Origin: Mesorhizobium sp. M9A.F.Ca.ET.002.03.1.2
GTDB lineage: Bacteria > Pseudomonadota > Alphaproteobacteria > Rhizobiales > Rhizobiaceae
Assembly: GCF_003952365.1 (NCBI RefSeq)
Contig: NZ_CP034443.1
Coordinates: forward strand, 5,883,001 to 5,947,000
Direction: 5' to 3'
DNA length: 64,000 nucleotides
In this document: in pieces, positions 16,989 to 25,641 of the stretch
Position numbering within the stretch: position 1 is the stretch's first letter
How the letters are laid out: every line of letters begins with the position of its first letter
Program-made: the position numbers and the translations under genes
Notes under the pieces: model-generated
Seen by the model: the letters and a program-made list of their open reading frames with translations, nothing else
Database searches by the model: none
Told to the model about the DNA's origin: nothing

Positions 16989-17974
16989 TCGGCTGCAGCG
17001 GACCCAGCATGTCCCGATGAGACCAAGTCATCGAAATAGGCGATGGTCTTGGCGAGACCATCGCGCAATGCGATTCTTGGCTTCCAATTGAGTTCGCGCA
17101 AGGCACACCCGATATCAGGCTGTCGCTGCCTTGGATCATCAACGGGCAAAGGTAAAAACGTGATCTTGGATCGGCTTCCGGTAAGTTCGATCACGAGATT
17201 GGCGAGTTCGAGCATCGTGAATTCGACCGGATTGCCCAGATTGATTGGACCGGTGACATCGTCGGCCGTTTGCATCAGGCGAACCAGACCGTCGATGAGA
17301 TCGTTGACATAGCAAAATGAACGTGACTGCTGGCCGTTGCCGTACACGGTTATCGGCTGGTTTTGCAGTGCCTGCACGATGAAGTTGGAAATGACGCGGC
17401 CGTCGTCTGGACGCATCCTCGGACCGTAGGTGTTGAAGATGCGCGCTACCTTGATCCGCAGCCTGTGCTGCCGCCAATAGTCGAAAAACAGGGTTTCGGC
17501 ACACCGCTTGCCTTCGTCGTAACAGGAACGGAGCCCTATCGGGTTTACCCTGCCCCAATAATCCTCGGTCTGCGGGTGAACCTCGGGATCACCGTAGACT
17601 TCGGACGTGGACGCCTGAAGGATCTTTGCGCGAACCCGCTTGGCGAGCCCCAGCATGTTGATCGCCCCATGGACGCTGGTCTTTGTCGTCTGGACCGGAT
17701 CGAACTGGTAGTGAACGGGGCTTGCCGGGCAGGCAAGATTGTATATTTCATCAACTTCTATGTAGAGCGGAAATGTCACGTCGTGGCGAATGATCTCAAA
17801 GGATCTGTCGTCGAGCAAATGCGAGACGTTTCTCCGACTTCCTGTGAAGAAATTGTCGACGCATACAACCTCGTGGCCTTCACCAAGCAACCGCTCGCAT
17901 AAGAACGATCCCAGAAAACCTGCACCCCCAGTCACCAAGACTCGCTTTGCCCGCTGCATTTTCGGGATCCTCAC
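16985..17974 (-). CDS. UDP-glucuronate decarboxylase-like NAD-dependent epimerase/dehydratase
   Basis: The 329-residue protein has the Rossmann signature [18 protein letters not shown]. The UXS-type blocks [17 protein letters not shown] and [16 protein letters not shown] follow. The catalytic Ser/Tyr/Lys lie in [10 protein letters not shown] and SCYDEGKR, and [23 protein letters not shown] is typical of UDP-xylose synthases. It should convert UDP-glucuronate to UDP-xylose or its 4-keto intermediate. A second ATG five codons in (17959) is possible. It is the first gene of a two-gene unit with galE. Close relatives include dTDP-glucose 4,6-dehydratases, so the exact product is moderately certain. 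Confidence 0.85.
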   Translation of the reverse strand: MRIPKMQRAKRVLVTGGAGFLGSFLCERLLGEGHEVVCVDNFFTGSRRNVSHLLDDRSFEIIRHDVTFPLYIEVDEIYNLACPASPVHYQFDPVQTTKTSVHGAINMLGLAKRVRAKILQASTSEVYGDPEVHPQTEDYWGRVNPIGLRSCYDEGKRCAETLFFDYWRQHRLRIKVARIFNTYGPRMRPDDGRVISNFIVQALQNQPITVYGNGQQSRSFCYVNDLIDGLVRLMQTADDVTGPINLGNPVEFTMLELANLVIELTGSRSKITFLPLPVDDPRQRQPDIGCALRELNWKPRIALRDGLAKTIAYFDDLVSSGHAGSAAAE

Positions 17975-18396
17975 GCCAGTTTACCCCAACCTAATAAGCT
18001 AACCCGACGACACGGTGATTTACCAGAGGCCTGCCTTCACTTAGCGTTAACGATGAGAATTGTCCTCGACAAGGCGGCCGTCTTCCAGCATCCGTTCCCC
18101 CTCCCCGGAATGGCAATGTCGTCGCGTGAGGCACAATCTGAAAAAGGTGCGATAACTGTCTGAATTTGCCTATCTTTGAGCGTTGTACATTCGGAGCGGG
18201 CGACGGACCATCGGATGCGGATGCGCTGCGGTGCAGCATACCACCGGGAAATGCCTCCGGCGGGGTCAATAAGCCGATCGAGCTCCTGAGACACGCCGCG
18301 AGCGACGCCATCCCACCCGTTGATCCACGTCAACGACACGGGCCAGGTCAGCACAAACAACCCAATCCCGATCATTTGCTTACGAGAAAGACCGCG
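17975..18396. other. Intergenic region between the polysaccharide and redox groups
   Basis: The divergent promoters of the uxs-like gene and the ferric-reductase-like gene must lie here. No gene with a start site was found. A plus-strand frame continuous with the reductase runs back to 18166 but has no hydrophobic or conserved content. Confidence 0.4.
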
Positions 18397-19752
18397 ATGC
18401 GAAACATCAAACGCGCCTTCTGGGGCATGCTGGCATTGGTGAGCGTTCTGTGGATTTTTGCGGAGCCCCAGCTGTTTCAGCCGGCCAGTTTCCTCGCGCT
18501 TCGAGGAACGATGGTTCAGTACAGCGGCATCATAGCCATGGCCGCGATGAGCGTGGCCATGATCCTGGCGCTGCGGCCGCGTTGGCCGGAGCCGTGGTTT
18601 GGCGGGCTGGATAAGATGTATCGCCTGCACAAGTGGCTCGGCATAGCGGCCCTTGTCGTCTCTGTAGTCCATTGGCTGTGGAGTCAGGGACCGAAATGGG
18701 CGGTGGGCTGGGGCTGGCTCGAGCGGCCGGCACGCGGAGCGAGGCCGGTTCCGGAAAACCCGGTGGAGCAGTTCCTCTCGACCCTGCGCGGTTCTGCGGA
18801 AGGCTTGGGTGAATGGGCGTTCTACGCTGCCGTGCTGCTGATCGCGCTGGCGCTCATCAAATATTTTCCTTACCGGCTGTTCTACAAGACGCATCGCTTG
18901 CTGGCCGTCGCCTATCTGGTGCTGGTGTTCCACTCGGTGGTGCTGACCACCTTTAGCTACTGGACTTCACCGGTCGGCGTGGGGATGGCGCTGCTCCTGG
19001 CGGCGGGCACCTACGCGGCGCTTGTCGTCCTGCTGCGTCGCGTCGGCGCGACCCGGCAGGTTCAGGGCAAGATCGCCTCGCTCCAGTATTATCCCGGCGT
19101 GAGGGCGCTCGAAACGGAGATCGAGGTGCCGCATGGCTGGCCCGGCCACAAGCCCGGGCAGTTCGCCTTCGCAACCTCGGACACGTCGGAAGGGGCGCAC
19201 CCTTACACCATCGCCTCCGGGTGGAACGAAAAGGATCCGCGGATCACTTTCGTCACCAAGGCACTGGGCGACCACACCAGCCGCCTGCGCGAGAAATTGC
19301 ACGTCGGGCAGGAGGTGAAGATCGAAGGACCATACGGTTGTTTCACCTTCGACAACGGCCAGCCCCGGCAGATCTGGATCGGCGGTGGCATCGGCATCAC
19401 GCCGTTCATCGCCGGCATGAAGCATATCGCGCTGGAGCGGCATGCAAACCCGAACCAGCCTCGACCTCCGGTGATCGACCTGTTTCACACGACCACCGAG
19501 TATGACGAAACAGCCATCGCCAAGTTGAAGGCGGATGCCGCGGCCGCGGACATCCGCCTGCACGTCCTGGTCGACGCCCGCGACGGTCTCTTGACCGGCG
19601 AACGCATCCGCGCCGCGGTACCGGAATGGCGCGAGGCCAGCATCTGGTTCTGCGGTCCGGCAGGTTTCGGCGAGGCGCTGCGCCAGGATTTTGCCGCGCA
19701 GGGGCTGCCGGTGACGGAGCGCTTCCATCAGGAACTCTTCGCCATGCGGTGA
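18397..19752 (+). CDS. Ferric-reductase-like transmembrane flavohemoprotein
   Basis: The 451-residue protein has two parts. Residues 1-215 hold about six membrane helices of the ferric-reductase type with paired heme-ligand histidines: YRLHKWLG, VVHWLW, YKTHRLLA and VFHSVVL. The second half is a ferredoxin-NADP-reductase module: KPGQFAFATS and HPYTIASGW for FAD, VKIEGPYGCF, IGGGIGITPFIAGMK for NAD(P), and SIWFCGPAGFGEALR at the end. It should move electrons from NAD(P)H across the membrane to Fe(III), oxygen or a periplasmic acceptor. The ATG at 18397 puts the first helix at the N-terminus. The gene stands alone. Confidence 0.87.
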   Translation: MRNIKRAFWGMLALVSVLWIFAEPQLFQPASFLALRGTMVQYSGIIAMAAMSVAMILALRPRWPEPWFGGLDKMYRLHKWLGIAALVVSVVHWLWSQGPKWAVGWGWLERPARGARPVPENPVEQFLSTLRGSAEGLGEWAFYAAVLLIALALIKYFPYRLFYKTHRLLAVAYLVLVFHSVVLTTFSYWTSPVGVGMALLLAAGTYAALVVLLRRVGATRQVQGKIASLQYYPGVRALETEIEVPHGWPGHKPGQFAFATSDTSEGAHPYTIASGWNEKDPRITFVTKALGDHTSRLREKLHVGQEVKIEGPYGCFTFDNGQPRQIWIGGGIGITPFIAGMKHIALERHANPNQPRPPVIDLFHTTTEYDETAIAKLKADAAAADIRLHVLVDARDGLLTGERIRAAVPEWREASIWFCGPAGFGEALRQDFAAQGLPVTERFHQELFAMR

Positions 19753-20220
19753 CGCGAGGTTTCGTCACGAGAAGCCAAGCCCAATTCAGCCCGATCAGGG
19801 CATCGGACCCAAACCCGGTTTTCGATCCGATGCTCAAACAAAGAGATGGAGCGGCGGCCGAATGTCGTGGCCGAATGTCGAAGCGCCGGCATCTGGGTCA
19901 CAAGCCGACAGAGGTCGACGGCGCTTGCCACCCCCAGCCGCCGTCCGGTCACATCTTACGCCCGCCTGCGCGGCAGCGGCGGGAAGGCGACCGCCACCGC
20001 ACCAAGCCCGACGATAGAAAAACCATCAGAAGCGGCGCGTTAGAGCGAAGTCCGCTTCGCGGCGCAAAACCGGTCATTCCGCTCGCTTCTCAATAGCGGT
20101 CGTTCGCACGACCCGTTCGAACGTCGGAGACAAGCGTAGCGCCGATCCGCATTGCCATAATGGATGGCAATCATGCAGTGATGGACGGCGAGCACTCAAT
20201 GGACTCTGGTACTTCCTTAT
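19753..20220. other. Intergenic region with a transporter fragment
   Basis: Apart from the short MFS fragment annotated at 19956-20020, no gene is visible. The sequence between 20040 and 20200 shows no conserved frame. Confidence 0.4.
19956..20020 (-). pseudogene. 3'-end fragment of an MFS transporter gene, duplicate of 21909-21980
   Basis: The reverse strand reads IVGLGAVAVAFPPLPRRRA and then TAA. This nearly repeats the end of the MFS transporter at 21909-23108 (LVGLGAVAVAIAFPPLPRR), and the DNA is also clearly similar (GGCGGGAAGGCGA). Only about 20 codons remain. The fragment shows that a second copy of this transporter gene once stood here or that the 3' end was duplicated. Confidence 0.6.
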
Positions 20221-20751
20221 CTAGCCGGCCGTCTCAAGAAATCGATCAACGAAGTCGGCGAGGGCGTTCCAGTCAGTGAACTCACTATCTCGCTCGGGGC
20301 TCGCAGCGCCGCTGCGCTTCATGACGATGAATTTGACGACCTGCTCTTGGAAGTAGTCGTATTCGGTGAAGCGCAAAGCACCCCCGAGAAGGAGTGTCAT
20401 GCGCGGCTGCCACCCCACCGCAGAGACAAAGTGATCCACGTATTTTTGCGCTTCCGTCTTTTCGTCTTCCAGCACGGCCGACAGACTGACAGATACAAGG
20501 GCTGAAGGCTTGCTGTTCAGCAACTCGTGATGCGCAAACACGAAGTTTGTGATGGTGTCTTGGTGGTGCTTGTGGTGGACCGACGCGGCAACGATGAACG
20601 CGTGGAAGGCTCCAAGTTTCAAATCGGATGCGAGCGCTGCGCTATCTTGCAGCTCGACCTGGTGCCCGCGCTCGCGAATATGGGTTGCCGTCCACGCGGC
20701 TATTTTCCGCGTCTGCCCTTCGGTCGTTCCATAGACAATCAGGATGTTCAC
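20221..20751 (-). CDS. hemG: Flavodoxin-like protoporphyrinogen oxidase (HemG-like)
   Basis: A GTG at 20751 preceded by GAAGGG gives 176 residues. The FMN loop is YGTTEGQTRKIA. The later blocks VAASVHHKHHQDTI, LNSKPSALVSVSLSA and GGALRFTEYDYFQEQVVKFIVMKRSG, and the final FTDW, match in order those of E. coli HemG. HemG oxidises protoporphyrinogen IX to protoporphyrin IX at the inner membrane, passing electrons to quinone. An upstream ATG at 20784 is possible but lacks a ribosome site. The gene is divergent from a cytochrome c gene with a FixK/FNR box between them, which suggests microaerobic heme supply. A different substrate cannot be excluded. Confidence 0.78.
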   Translation of the reverse strand: MNILIVYGTTEGQTRKIAAWTATHIRERGHQVELQDSAALASDLKLGAFHAFIVAASVHHKHHQDTITNFVFAHHELLNSKPSALVSVSLSAVLEDEKTEAQKYVDHFVSAVGWQPRMTLLLGGALRFTEYDYFQEQVVKFIVMKRSGAASPERDSEFTDWNALADFVDRFLETAG

Positions 20752-21134
20752 GATAATCCCTTCGACAACAGAAGAGACATTCATAGGACAGTCGATACGG
20801 GCCGTCCCAATAGAATGAAACACTCGCGGCCTTCCACCTCCGATTTAACTCAGAGTCGCCTAAGTGATGCCGCGGGTCCGTACGCCATGTTTCACCGGCA
20901 ATCTGGTTCGCCTCTTGGATTCCATTTGCTTGAACGGTTCACCATCGCGCGTCGCCAGTCTGTCTTCGCAGAAAAATACCGACAGGGGCGCTCGGTATGC
21001 TTTGATCTGGATCAATGCTCAACTAATGTGCGGTTTGAAAGGCACCTCTCGCGGCCAGCCCCAAATCTTGTTGCCAAGTAAGCCCCGCGAAGCGGGCCAT
21101 AGCGTACTGGGGACATAGGAATAGGACGTCTGCC
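20752..21134. other. Divergent regulatory region with FixK/FNR box
   Basis: The 383 bases between the HemG-like gene and the cytochrome c gene contain no supported gene. The notable element is the anaerobic box at 21002-21015. Confidence 0.5.
21002..21015. promoter_or_regulatory. FixK/FNR-type anaerobox
   Basis: TTGATCTGGATCAA matches the consensus TTGAT-N4-ATCAA exactly. It is centred 126 bases before the cytochrome c start and 258 bases before the HemG-like start. In rhizobia such boxes bind FixK or FnrN and usually sit about 40 bases before a transcription start, which here would leave an 80-90 base leader on the cytochrome gene. Confidence 0.75.
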
Positions 21135-21449
21135 ATGCAAATGCCGATCATCTCAGTCGTCGTCGGCGCCGTTGCGACGGTTACGACGGCCCAGGCACAA
21201 GATATTCAACAAGGGCGCCAGCTCGCGTTTGAGGTCTGCGCATCCTGTCATGCCGTCCTGCCTGGGCAAGCGCAGTCCCCGGTTGCAGAAGCGCCCAGCT
21301 TCGAAGCGATCGCCACGACTCCAGGGATGACCGCAACGGCGCTCCATGTCTGGCTCACGGCCCACGAACATCCCACCATGCCGAGGATAATACTTTCGCA
21401 CCAAGAAGTTCGGGACGTGTCGGCCTATATTCTGGGCCTGCGGGATTAG
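21135..21449 (+). CDS. Small class I c-type cytochrome
   Basis: The 104-residue precursor has a signal peptide ending near AQAQDIQ, so the mature protein is periplasmic. The heme site is CASCH near residues 36-40. The likely axial Met lies in HPTMPRIILSHQEVRDVSAYI, which also contains the C-terminal helix typical of class I cytochromes c. At about 80 mature residues it is short. It could carry electrons to a terminal oxidase or reductase. The FixK/FNR box upstream points to expression at low oxygen. An ATG two codons downstream is an alternative start. Confidence 0.87.
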   Translation: MQMPIISVVVGAVATVTTAQAQDIQQGRQLAFEVCASCHAVLPGQAQSPVAEAPSFEAIATTPGMTATALHVWLTAHEHPTMPRIILSHQEVRDVSAYILGLRD

Positions 21450-21908
21450 TTCTAGGCTGTCCTCGATCAAGTTCACCATGCTTGGCTGCGGTGGCGGTCA
21501 TGCCGGTCAAGTCGGCTCACAGCGCGGGGGCGCATGTCATTTCGACGCCCCGCTATGCCCCAGCTGAACCATCCTGGCGACCTGTGCGGTCGCCGTCGAC
21601 GATAGTCACTCCCATGCACCTGCGCACCGTCGCCTGGTTTGCGGCTTTCCATTGTTCCAATGCATGCTGGAACAGTGCGACTGTTCGCATCCGTGCCCTG
21701 ATTTGCCAGGTGGATGGTATCAATTTGGGATGGAAACGAAAGGCAAATGCCGCTCGCGGCCGCGCGTAAAAGCCAACGGATCGGCTGGAAAATGACGGCC
21801 GCAACTTGGGTCTCCAATCCACCCGATCGGGACGTTCGGAGAGCGGCAGAGGGTCGAAAGTGGACATGGCTGTCCACTTTTGACCCCGGCATCCTCTCCC
21901 CGTCACCC
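21450..21908. other. Intergenic region, no gene recognised
   Basis: Frames on both strands are open for up to about 115 codons but show no domain, and the starts lack ribosome sites. The region ends in the 36-base inverted repeat at 21851-21886. Confidence 0.4.
21851..21886. repeat. Near-perfect inverted repeat with 16-base arms
   Basis: GGGTCGAAAGTGGACA at 21851-21866 and TGTCCACTTTTGACCC at 21871-21886 are inverted copies with one mismatch and a 4-base spacer. It lies 23 bases beyond the end of the MFS gene. It can act as a terminator hairpin. The TGTCCACTTTTGACCC sequence also resembles insertion-sequence ends, so it may be two abutted element termini. Confidence 0.55.
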
Positions 21909-23108
21909 CTACGCCGCCTGCAATTCCCTGCGCGGCAATGGCGGGAAGGCGATCGCCACCGCCACCGCGCCAAGCCCGACAAGGGCCGAGCCGATGAACA
22001 GCCAGGAATAGTTCGCATAGGCATCGAACACCATGCCGCCGGCGAGCGGGCCGAAGGCCATGCCGATGCTGGACAGCATGGTCGCGGCACCAAACACCGT
22101 GCCGAGAATGCGCTGGCCAAAATATTCGCGCGCCAGCACCGCATAGAGCGGCATGACGCCGCCATAGGTGGCACCGAAGATGACGGCGAGCGTGTAGAAT
22201 TGACCAAGCTCACTGACGGCAAGATAGGCTGCAATCACTACGGACTGTATTGCCAGCCCTGCGATCAGCACCGGCTTGACCCCCAGCCGGTCGGCAAGGA
22301 CACCATACAGAAGCCTGCCGCCCAAGCCGGCCAGGCCCTCGACGCTGTAGATCGAGACCGCCGCCATCGGCGCTATGCCGCATAGCATCGCATAGCTCAC
22401 CATATGGAAGATCGGCCCCGAATGCGCCGCGCAGCAGGCAAAGAAGGTGAGTGCCAGAACAATGAATTGTGGCGAGAGCAGCGCTCGGCGCACCGACATG
22501 CCCGCACCCGCGGCGACCGGTTCTGAGGCGGCAGCGGCGGCAGGCTCGGGCGGCTGGCGCACCAGAAGGGCAGCCGGCAGGAGCAACACCCATGCCATGA
22601 TGCCGATGTCGAACATGGCGATGCGCCAGTCATAGGCCGAAATCAGCCAGCGCGCGAAGGGCGAGATCGTCATTGGCGCCACGCCCATGCCGGCCGAGAC
22701 CAGCGAAACGGCAAGGCTGCGGTTGGTGTCGAACCAGGCCGTGGTCAGCGCGATCATCGGCGTGAAGAAGGCGCTTGCCGCGAGGCCGACGAGCACGCCA
22801 TAGGTTGCCTGGAAGACAAGCAGCGAGTTGGTGCGGCTCGCCAGAACCAGCGCCAGCCCGAGCAGCGCAGCACCGGTCATCACGACGATGCGGGCGCCGA
22901 AGCGATCGTAAATGGCGCCCCAGGCGAAGCCGCCGACGCCCATCACCAGGAAGTTCAGCGTCATCGCGCTCGATATGCCGGCGCGCGACCAGTTGGTGTC
23001 GAGCGCCATCGGTTCGAGGAAGATCGCCAGCGAGAACATCGCCCCAAGGGCGACACAGGTCATCACAGCACCAGCCGCGACGATGACCCAACGATAGGAA
23101 AGGCTCAT
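21909..23108 (-). CDS. Major facilitator superfamily transporter
   Basis: The 399-residue protein has twelve predicted helices. The motif between helices 2 and 3 is GAIYDRFGARIVVMTG, and its counterpart in the second half is GVLADRLGVKPVLIAG. The pattern resembles the oxalate/formate or monocarboxylate branch. The substrate is unknown. AGGAG lies 7 bases before the ATG at 23108. The central loop is rich in Ala and Pro, as usual between the two six-helix bundles. It is divergent from a VOC-family gene. A fragment of a second copy lies at 19956-20020. Confidence 0.88.
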   Translation of the reverse strand: MSLSYRWVIVAAGAVMTCVALGAMFSLAIFLEPMALDTNWSRAGISSAMTLNFLVMGVGGFAWGAIYDRFGARIVVMTGAALLGLALVLASRTNSLLVFQATYGVLVGLAASAFFTPMIALTTAWFDTNRSLAVSLVSAGMGVAPMTISPFARWLISAYDWRIAMFDIGIMAWVLLLPAALLVRQPPEPAAAAASEPVAAGAGMSVRRALLSPQFIVLALTFFACCAAHSGPIFHMVSYAMLCGIAPMAAVSIYSVEGLAGLGGRLLYGVLADRLGVKPVLIAGLAIQSVVIAAYLAVSELGQFYTLAVIFGATYGGVMPLYAVLAREYFGQRILGTVFGAATMLSSIGMAFGPLAGGMVFDAYANYSWLFIGSALVGLGAVAVAIAFPPLPRRELQAA

Positions 23109-23142
23109 ATTTTTCTCCTATGCCGGAAGGCATCTTGTTGAC

Positions 23143-23158
23143 CATGATCGGGATCATG
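23143..23158. promoter_or_regulatory. Palindrome upstream of the MFS gene
   Basis: CATGATC-GG-GATCATG is a perfect 7-base dyad. It sits 35 bases before the MFS gene start in the divergent region toward the VOC gene. It may be an operator; no regulator is encoded beside it. Confidence 0.35.
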
Positions 23159-23355
23159 ATCTGACCGTTTTCGACGGCGCGACTTTTCGTTCGCAGCGCC
23201 GCCTGCGTCCGAAGGACGATGGCGGCATTTCGAATCCTACAATCCGGTTGCATTTTTTATCCAGTCCAGGAAAACGCATCACTCAATTGCTCGTGGCATT
23301 GACCGTGCGCCCTCCGAAGCTAGATTTCCAACCTGACGATCAGGAGCTATCGGGC

Positions 23356-23775
23356 ATGGAACTTCATCGCGGCCGTCTCATCGACCACCTCCAGCTGGTG
23401 GTCAGGGATATTGCGGCCAGCCGCCGCTTCTACGAGGCGGTTTTCAAGGTGCTCGATATTCCTATCGGCGGCAGCGCCGAGGATTATTTCTGGGCCGACG
23501 AGCTGTTCGTCTCGAGCGCGGACAGCCGGGCCGCCAACGGACAACTGACCGGGCGCCACCATCTTGCCTTCCAGGCCAGGGACCGCGCGATGGTCGACGC
23601 CTTCTACCAAGCCGGCCTTCACGGCGGCGGCACGGACAATGGCGCACCGGGCGAGCGATCGTACCATCCCGGCTATTATGCCGCCTTCCTGCTCGATCCC
23701 GACGGCAACAACATCGAGGCCGTCTTTCACGGGCCAGCCGCGCGCAGCGCTGCGTCGGTGAAGATTTCGTTCTGA
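23356..23775 (+). CDS. VOC-family (glyoxalase/dioxygenase fold) protein
   Basis: The ATG at 23356 has AGGAG at 9 bases and gives 139 residues. The fold consists of paired beta-alpha-beta-beta-beta units. The metal ligands are likely His in LIDHLQLVVRDIAASRRFY, His in GRHHLAFQAR and Glu in DPDGNNIEAVFHG. GERSYHPGYYAAFLLDPDGNNIE is the typical C-terminal half of glyoxalase-like hydrolases and lyases. The reaction is not determinable. It is divergent from the MFS gene and convergent with the LysR gene. Confidence 0.85.
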   Translation: MELHRGRLIDHLQLVVRDIAASRRFYEAVFKVLDIPIGGSAEDYFWADELFVSSADSRAANGQLTGRHHLAFQARDRAMVDAFYQAGLHGGGTDNGAPGERSYHPGYYAAFLLDPDGNNIEAVFHGPAARSAASVKISF

Positions 23776-23845
23776 TGGTGCGGTAGCGAGGGCAAGGCTT
23801 ACTTGCGACGGCATCGGATCGCCTGCGGACGCCATCCCGCCTGCC

Positions 23846-24739
23846 TTATCGCGTCAGCGCCGCCATTTCGCTCGCCAGGAAGTCGACGAACAGCCGCGCG
23901 CGGACCGGTAGCTGTCGCCCGAACGCGTGAACGATGTGCACCGGCATGGTCGGCATCGCCACCTCGGGCAGGATGCGGACCAGACGGCCGGCGTAGAGAT
24001 CGTCCTGCACGGCAAACTGCATCAGATGCGCGATGCCGGCTCCGGCAAGCGCCGCTTGCCGGATGGCGCCGCCGTCATCGGTATCGAGCCGCCCGTTCGG
24101 CACGATCACCGTGCCGTCGGCCAATGTGACGGGATAAGGCCGGCCGGCCATCTGGTAACGGACGAAGTCGTGGCTCTGCAGCGCCTCGATCGATTCCGGC
24201 CGGCCGCGCCGTTCGACATAGGCCGGCGACGCCACCAGCACGATTGGCAGATTGGCAATCTTGCGCGCGACGAGCCCGGTGTCAGACAGCGCCCCCATGC
24301 GCACCGCGACGTCATAGCCTTCGCGGATCAGGTCGGCATGGCGGTCGGTGACGCTGAGCTCGAGCTTCACCTCGGCGTGCCGAGCCAGGAACGCTTCTGC
24401 CCATGAGGCGATCAGGCCGCGCCCGAGTTCCACGGATGCCGTGACGCGCAGCAAGCCGCGCGCCATATCGGCCATCTGAACGACGTCCTCGGCATCATCG
24501 AGCGCTCTCAGCAAAGGCGCGACCTGCTCATAATAGGCGAGGCCTTCGCTGGTCAGTCCCAGCCGACGCGTCGAGCGCTGGATCAGCCTTACGCCCAGCC
24601 GCCGCTCGAGCCGCGCCACGCTCTTCGACACCGCCGACGGGCTGGAGCCGACCAGCCGGCTGGCGGCATGGAACGAACCGGCATCGACCGTGCGCACGAA
24701 GGCGACGAGACCGGCAGTCTTTTCGAGGATGGTGGTCAT
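23846..24739 (-). CDS. LysR-family transcriptional regulator
   Basis: The protein has 297 residues. The N-terminal helix-turn-helix includes FVRTVDAGSFHAASRLVGSSPSAVSKSVARLERRLGVRL. The effector domain follows from about residue 90 (GLLRVTASVELGRGLI), with DLIREGYDVAVRMGALSDTGL typical of the CrgA/DmlR-like branch. It is divergent from the SDR gene at 24838 with a 98-base intergenic region, so it most likely controls that gene and itself. Confidence 0.92.
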   Translation of the reverse strand: MTTILEKTAGLVAFVRTVDAGSFHAASRLVGSSPSAVSKSVARLERRLGVRLIQRSTRRLGLTSEGLAYYEQVAPLLRALDDAEDVVQMADMARGLLRVTASVELGRGLIASWAEAFLARHAEVKLELSVTDRHADLIREGYDVAVRMGALSDTGLVARKIANLPIVLVASPAYVERRGRPESIEALQSHDFVRYQMAGRPYPVTLADGTVIVPNGRLDTDDGGAIRQAALAGAGIAHLMQFAVQDDLYAGRLVRILPEVAMPTMPVHIVHAFGRQLPVRARLFVDFLASEMAALTR

Positions 24740-24837
24740 TCCGGAATTCCAGGCACGAAAGAACAGATCGACTCTACCCTAATACGCTTTCTGATCGTCA
24801 TTAAATACCGCTCGTCATCGACATAAGGAGAGATTTG

Positions 24838-25587
24838 ATGAGCGCATTGAACAGCAAGGTCGCCATCGTCACCGGCGCCTCCAAGGGCATCGGCGCCGGC
24901 ATCGCCAGGGGTTTGGCTGCGGCAGGAGCCGCCGTGGTTGTCAACTATGCCTCGTCGCGCCAAGGCGCCGATGGCGTCGTGGCCGAGATCAAGGGCAGTG
25001 GCGGTCGTGCCGTCGCCGTCCAGGCCGATGTCTCGCAAGCGTCCGACGTACCCCGCTTATTTGAAGCTGCCAAATCGTCGTTCGGCGGGGTTGATATCCT
25101 GGTCAACAATGCGGGCGTATTCGAGTTCGAACCATTGGAGGTGGTGACGGAGACCGAGTTCCACCGCCAGTTCGACACCAATGTGCTGGGCACCATCTTC
25201 ACCATCCAGGAAGCGGTGAAGCACTTCGGGCCTCAGGGCGGCAGCGTCATCAACATCAGCTCGGTCGCCAGCCTGAACCCGCAGCCCAATTCGCTGGTCT
25301 ACGCCGCCACAAAGGCGGCCGTCGATTCGATCACGCTGTCCATGTCGCGCGAACTCGGCGCCCGCAACATACGCGTCAATGCCATCGCGCCGGGCGGCGT
25401 CGACACCGAGGGCTTGAAACGCGTCGGCATCGTCGGCAGCGAAGTCGAAAAGCAGCTCATTGCGTTGACCCCTCTCGGACGTTTCGGCCAACCCCAGGAT
25501 ATCGCCCGCGTCGCGGTGTTCTTGGCCTCCGACGAGGCATCTTGGCTGACCGGCGAACGCATCACCGCCTCGGGCGGCTGGCGGTGA
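24838..25587 (+). CDS. Short-chain dehydrogenase/reductase, glucose-1-dehydrogenase-like
   Basis: The ATG at 24838 follows AAGGAG at 8 bases and gives 249 residues. The classical SDR motifs are complete: TGASKGIGAGIARGL for the cofactor, DILVNNAGVFEF, catalytic Ser in INISSVASLN, YAATKAAVD with YxxxK, and NAIAPGGVDT. Residues VVVNYASSRQGAD after the second strand suggest NADP use. It oxidises or reduces an alcohol/ketone of unknown nature. The divergent LysR gene is the probable regulator. The gene ends in a hairpin shared with the convergent amidinohydrolase gene. Confidence 0.9.
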   Translation: MSALNSKVAIVTGASKGIGAGIARGLAAAGAAVVVNYASSRQGADGVVAEIKGSGGRAVAVQADVSQASDVPRLFEAAKSSFGGVDILVNNAGVFEFEPLEVVTETEFHRQFDTNVLGTIFTIQEAVKHFGPQGGSVINISSVASLNPQPNSLVYAATKAAVDSITLSMSRELGARNIRVNAIAPGGVDTEGLKRVGIVGSEVEKQLIALTPLGRFGQPQDIARVAVFLASDEASWLTGERITASGGWR

Positions 25588-25593
25588 GGAAAA

Positions 25594-25625
25594 GCCGATC
25601 TCCCCCGCTCGTGGGGAAGATCGGC
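25594..25625. terminator. Bidirectional hairpin between convergent genes
   Basis: GCCGATCTCCCC pairs with GGGGAAGATCGGC (one bulged A) around a short loop. It lies 6 bases after the SDR stop and 16 bases from the opposing gene's stop. The sequence is also typical of short dispersed repeats in Mesorhizobium. Confidence 0.6.
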
Positions 25626-25641
25626 AGCTCGACCAAAGCGT

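Noticed and set aside
18166..18396. N-terminal extension of the ferric-reductase-like protein
   Set aside because: The frame is open but encodes no conserved or membrane sequence, and MRNIKRAFWGMLAL is a natural start.
21553..21906. A 117-codon minus-strand frame after the MFS gene
   Set aside because: It begins inside the inverted repeat, lacks a ribosome site and shows no conserved motif.
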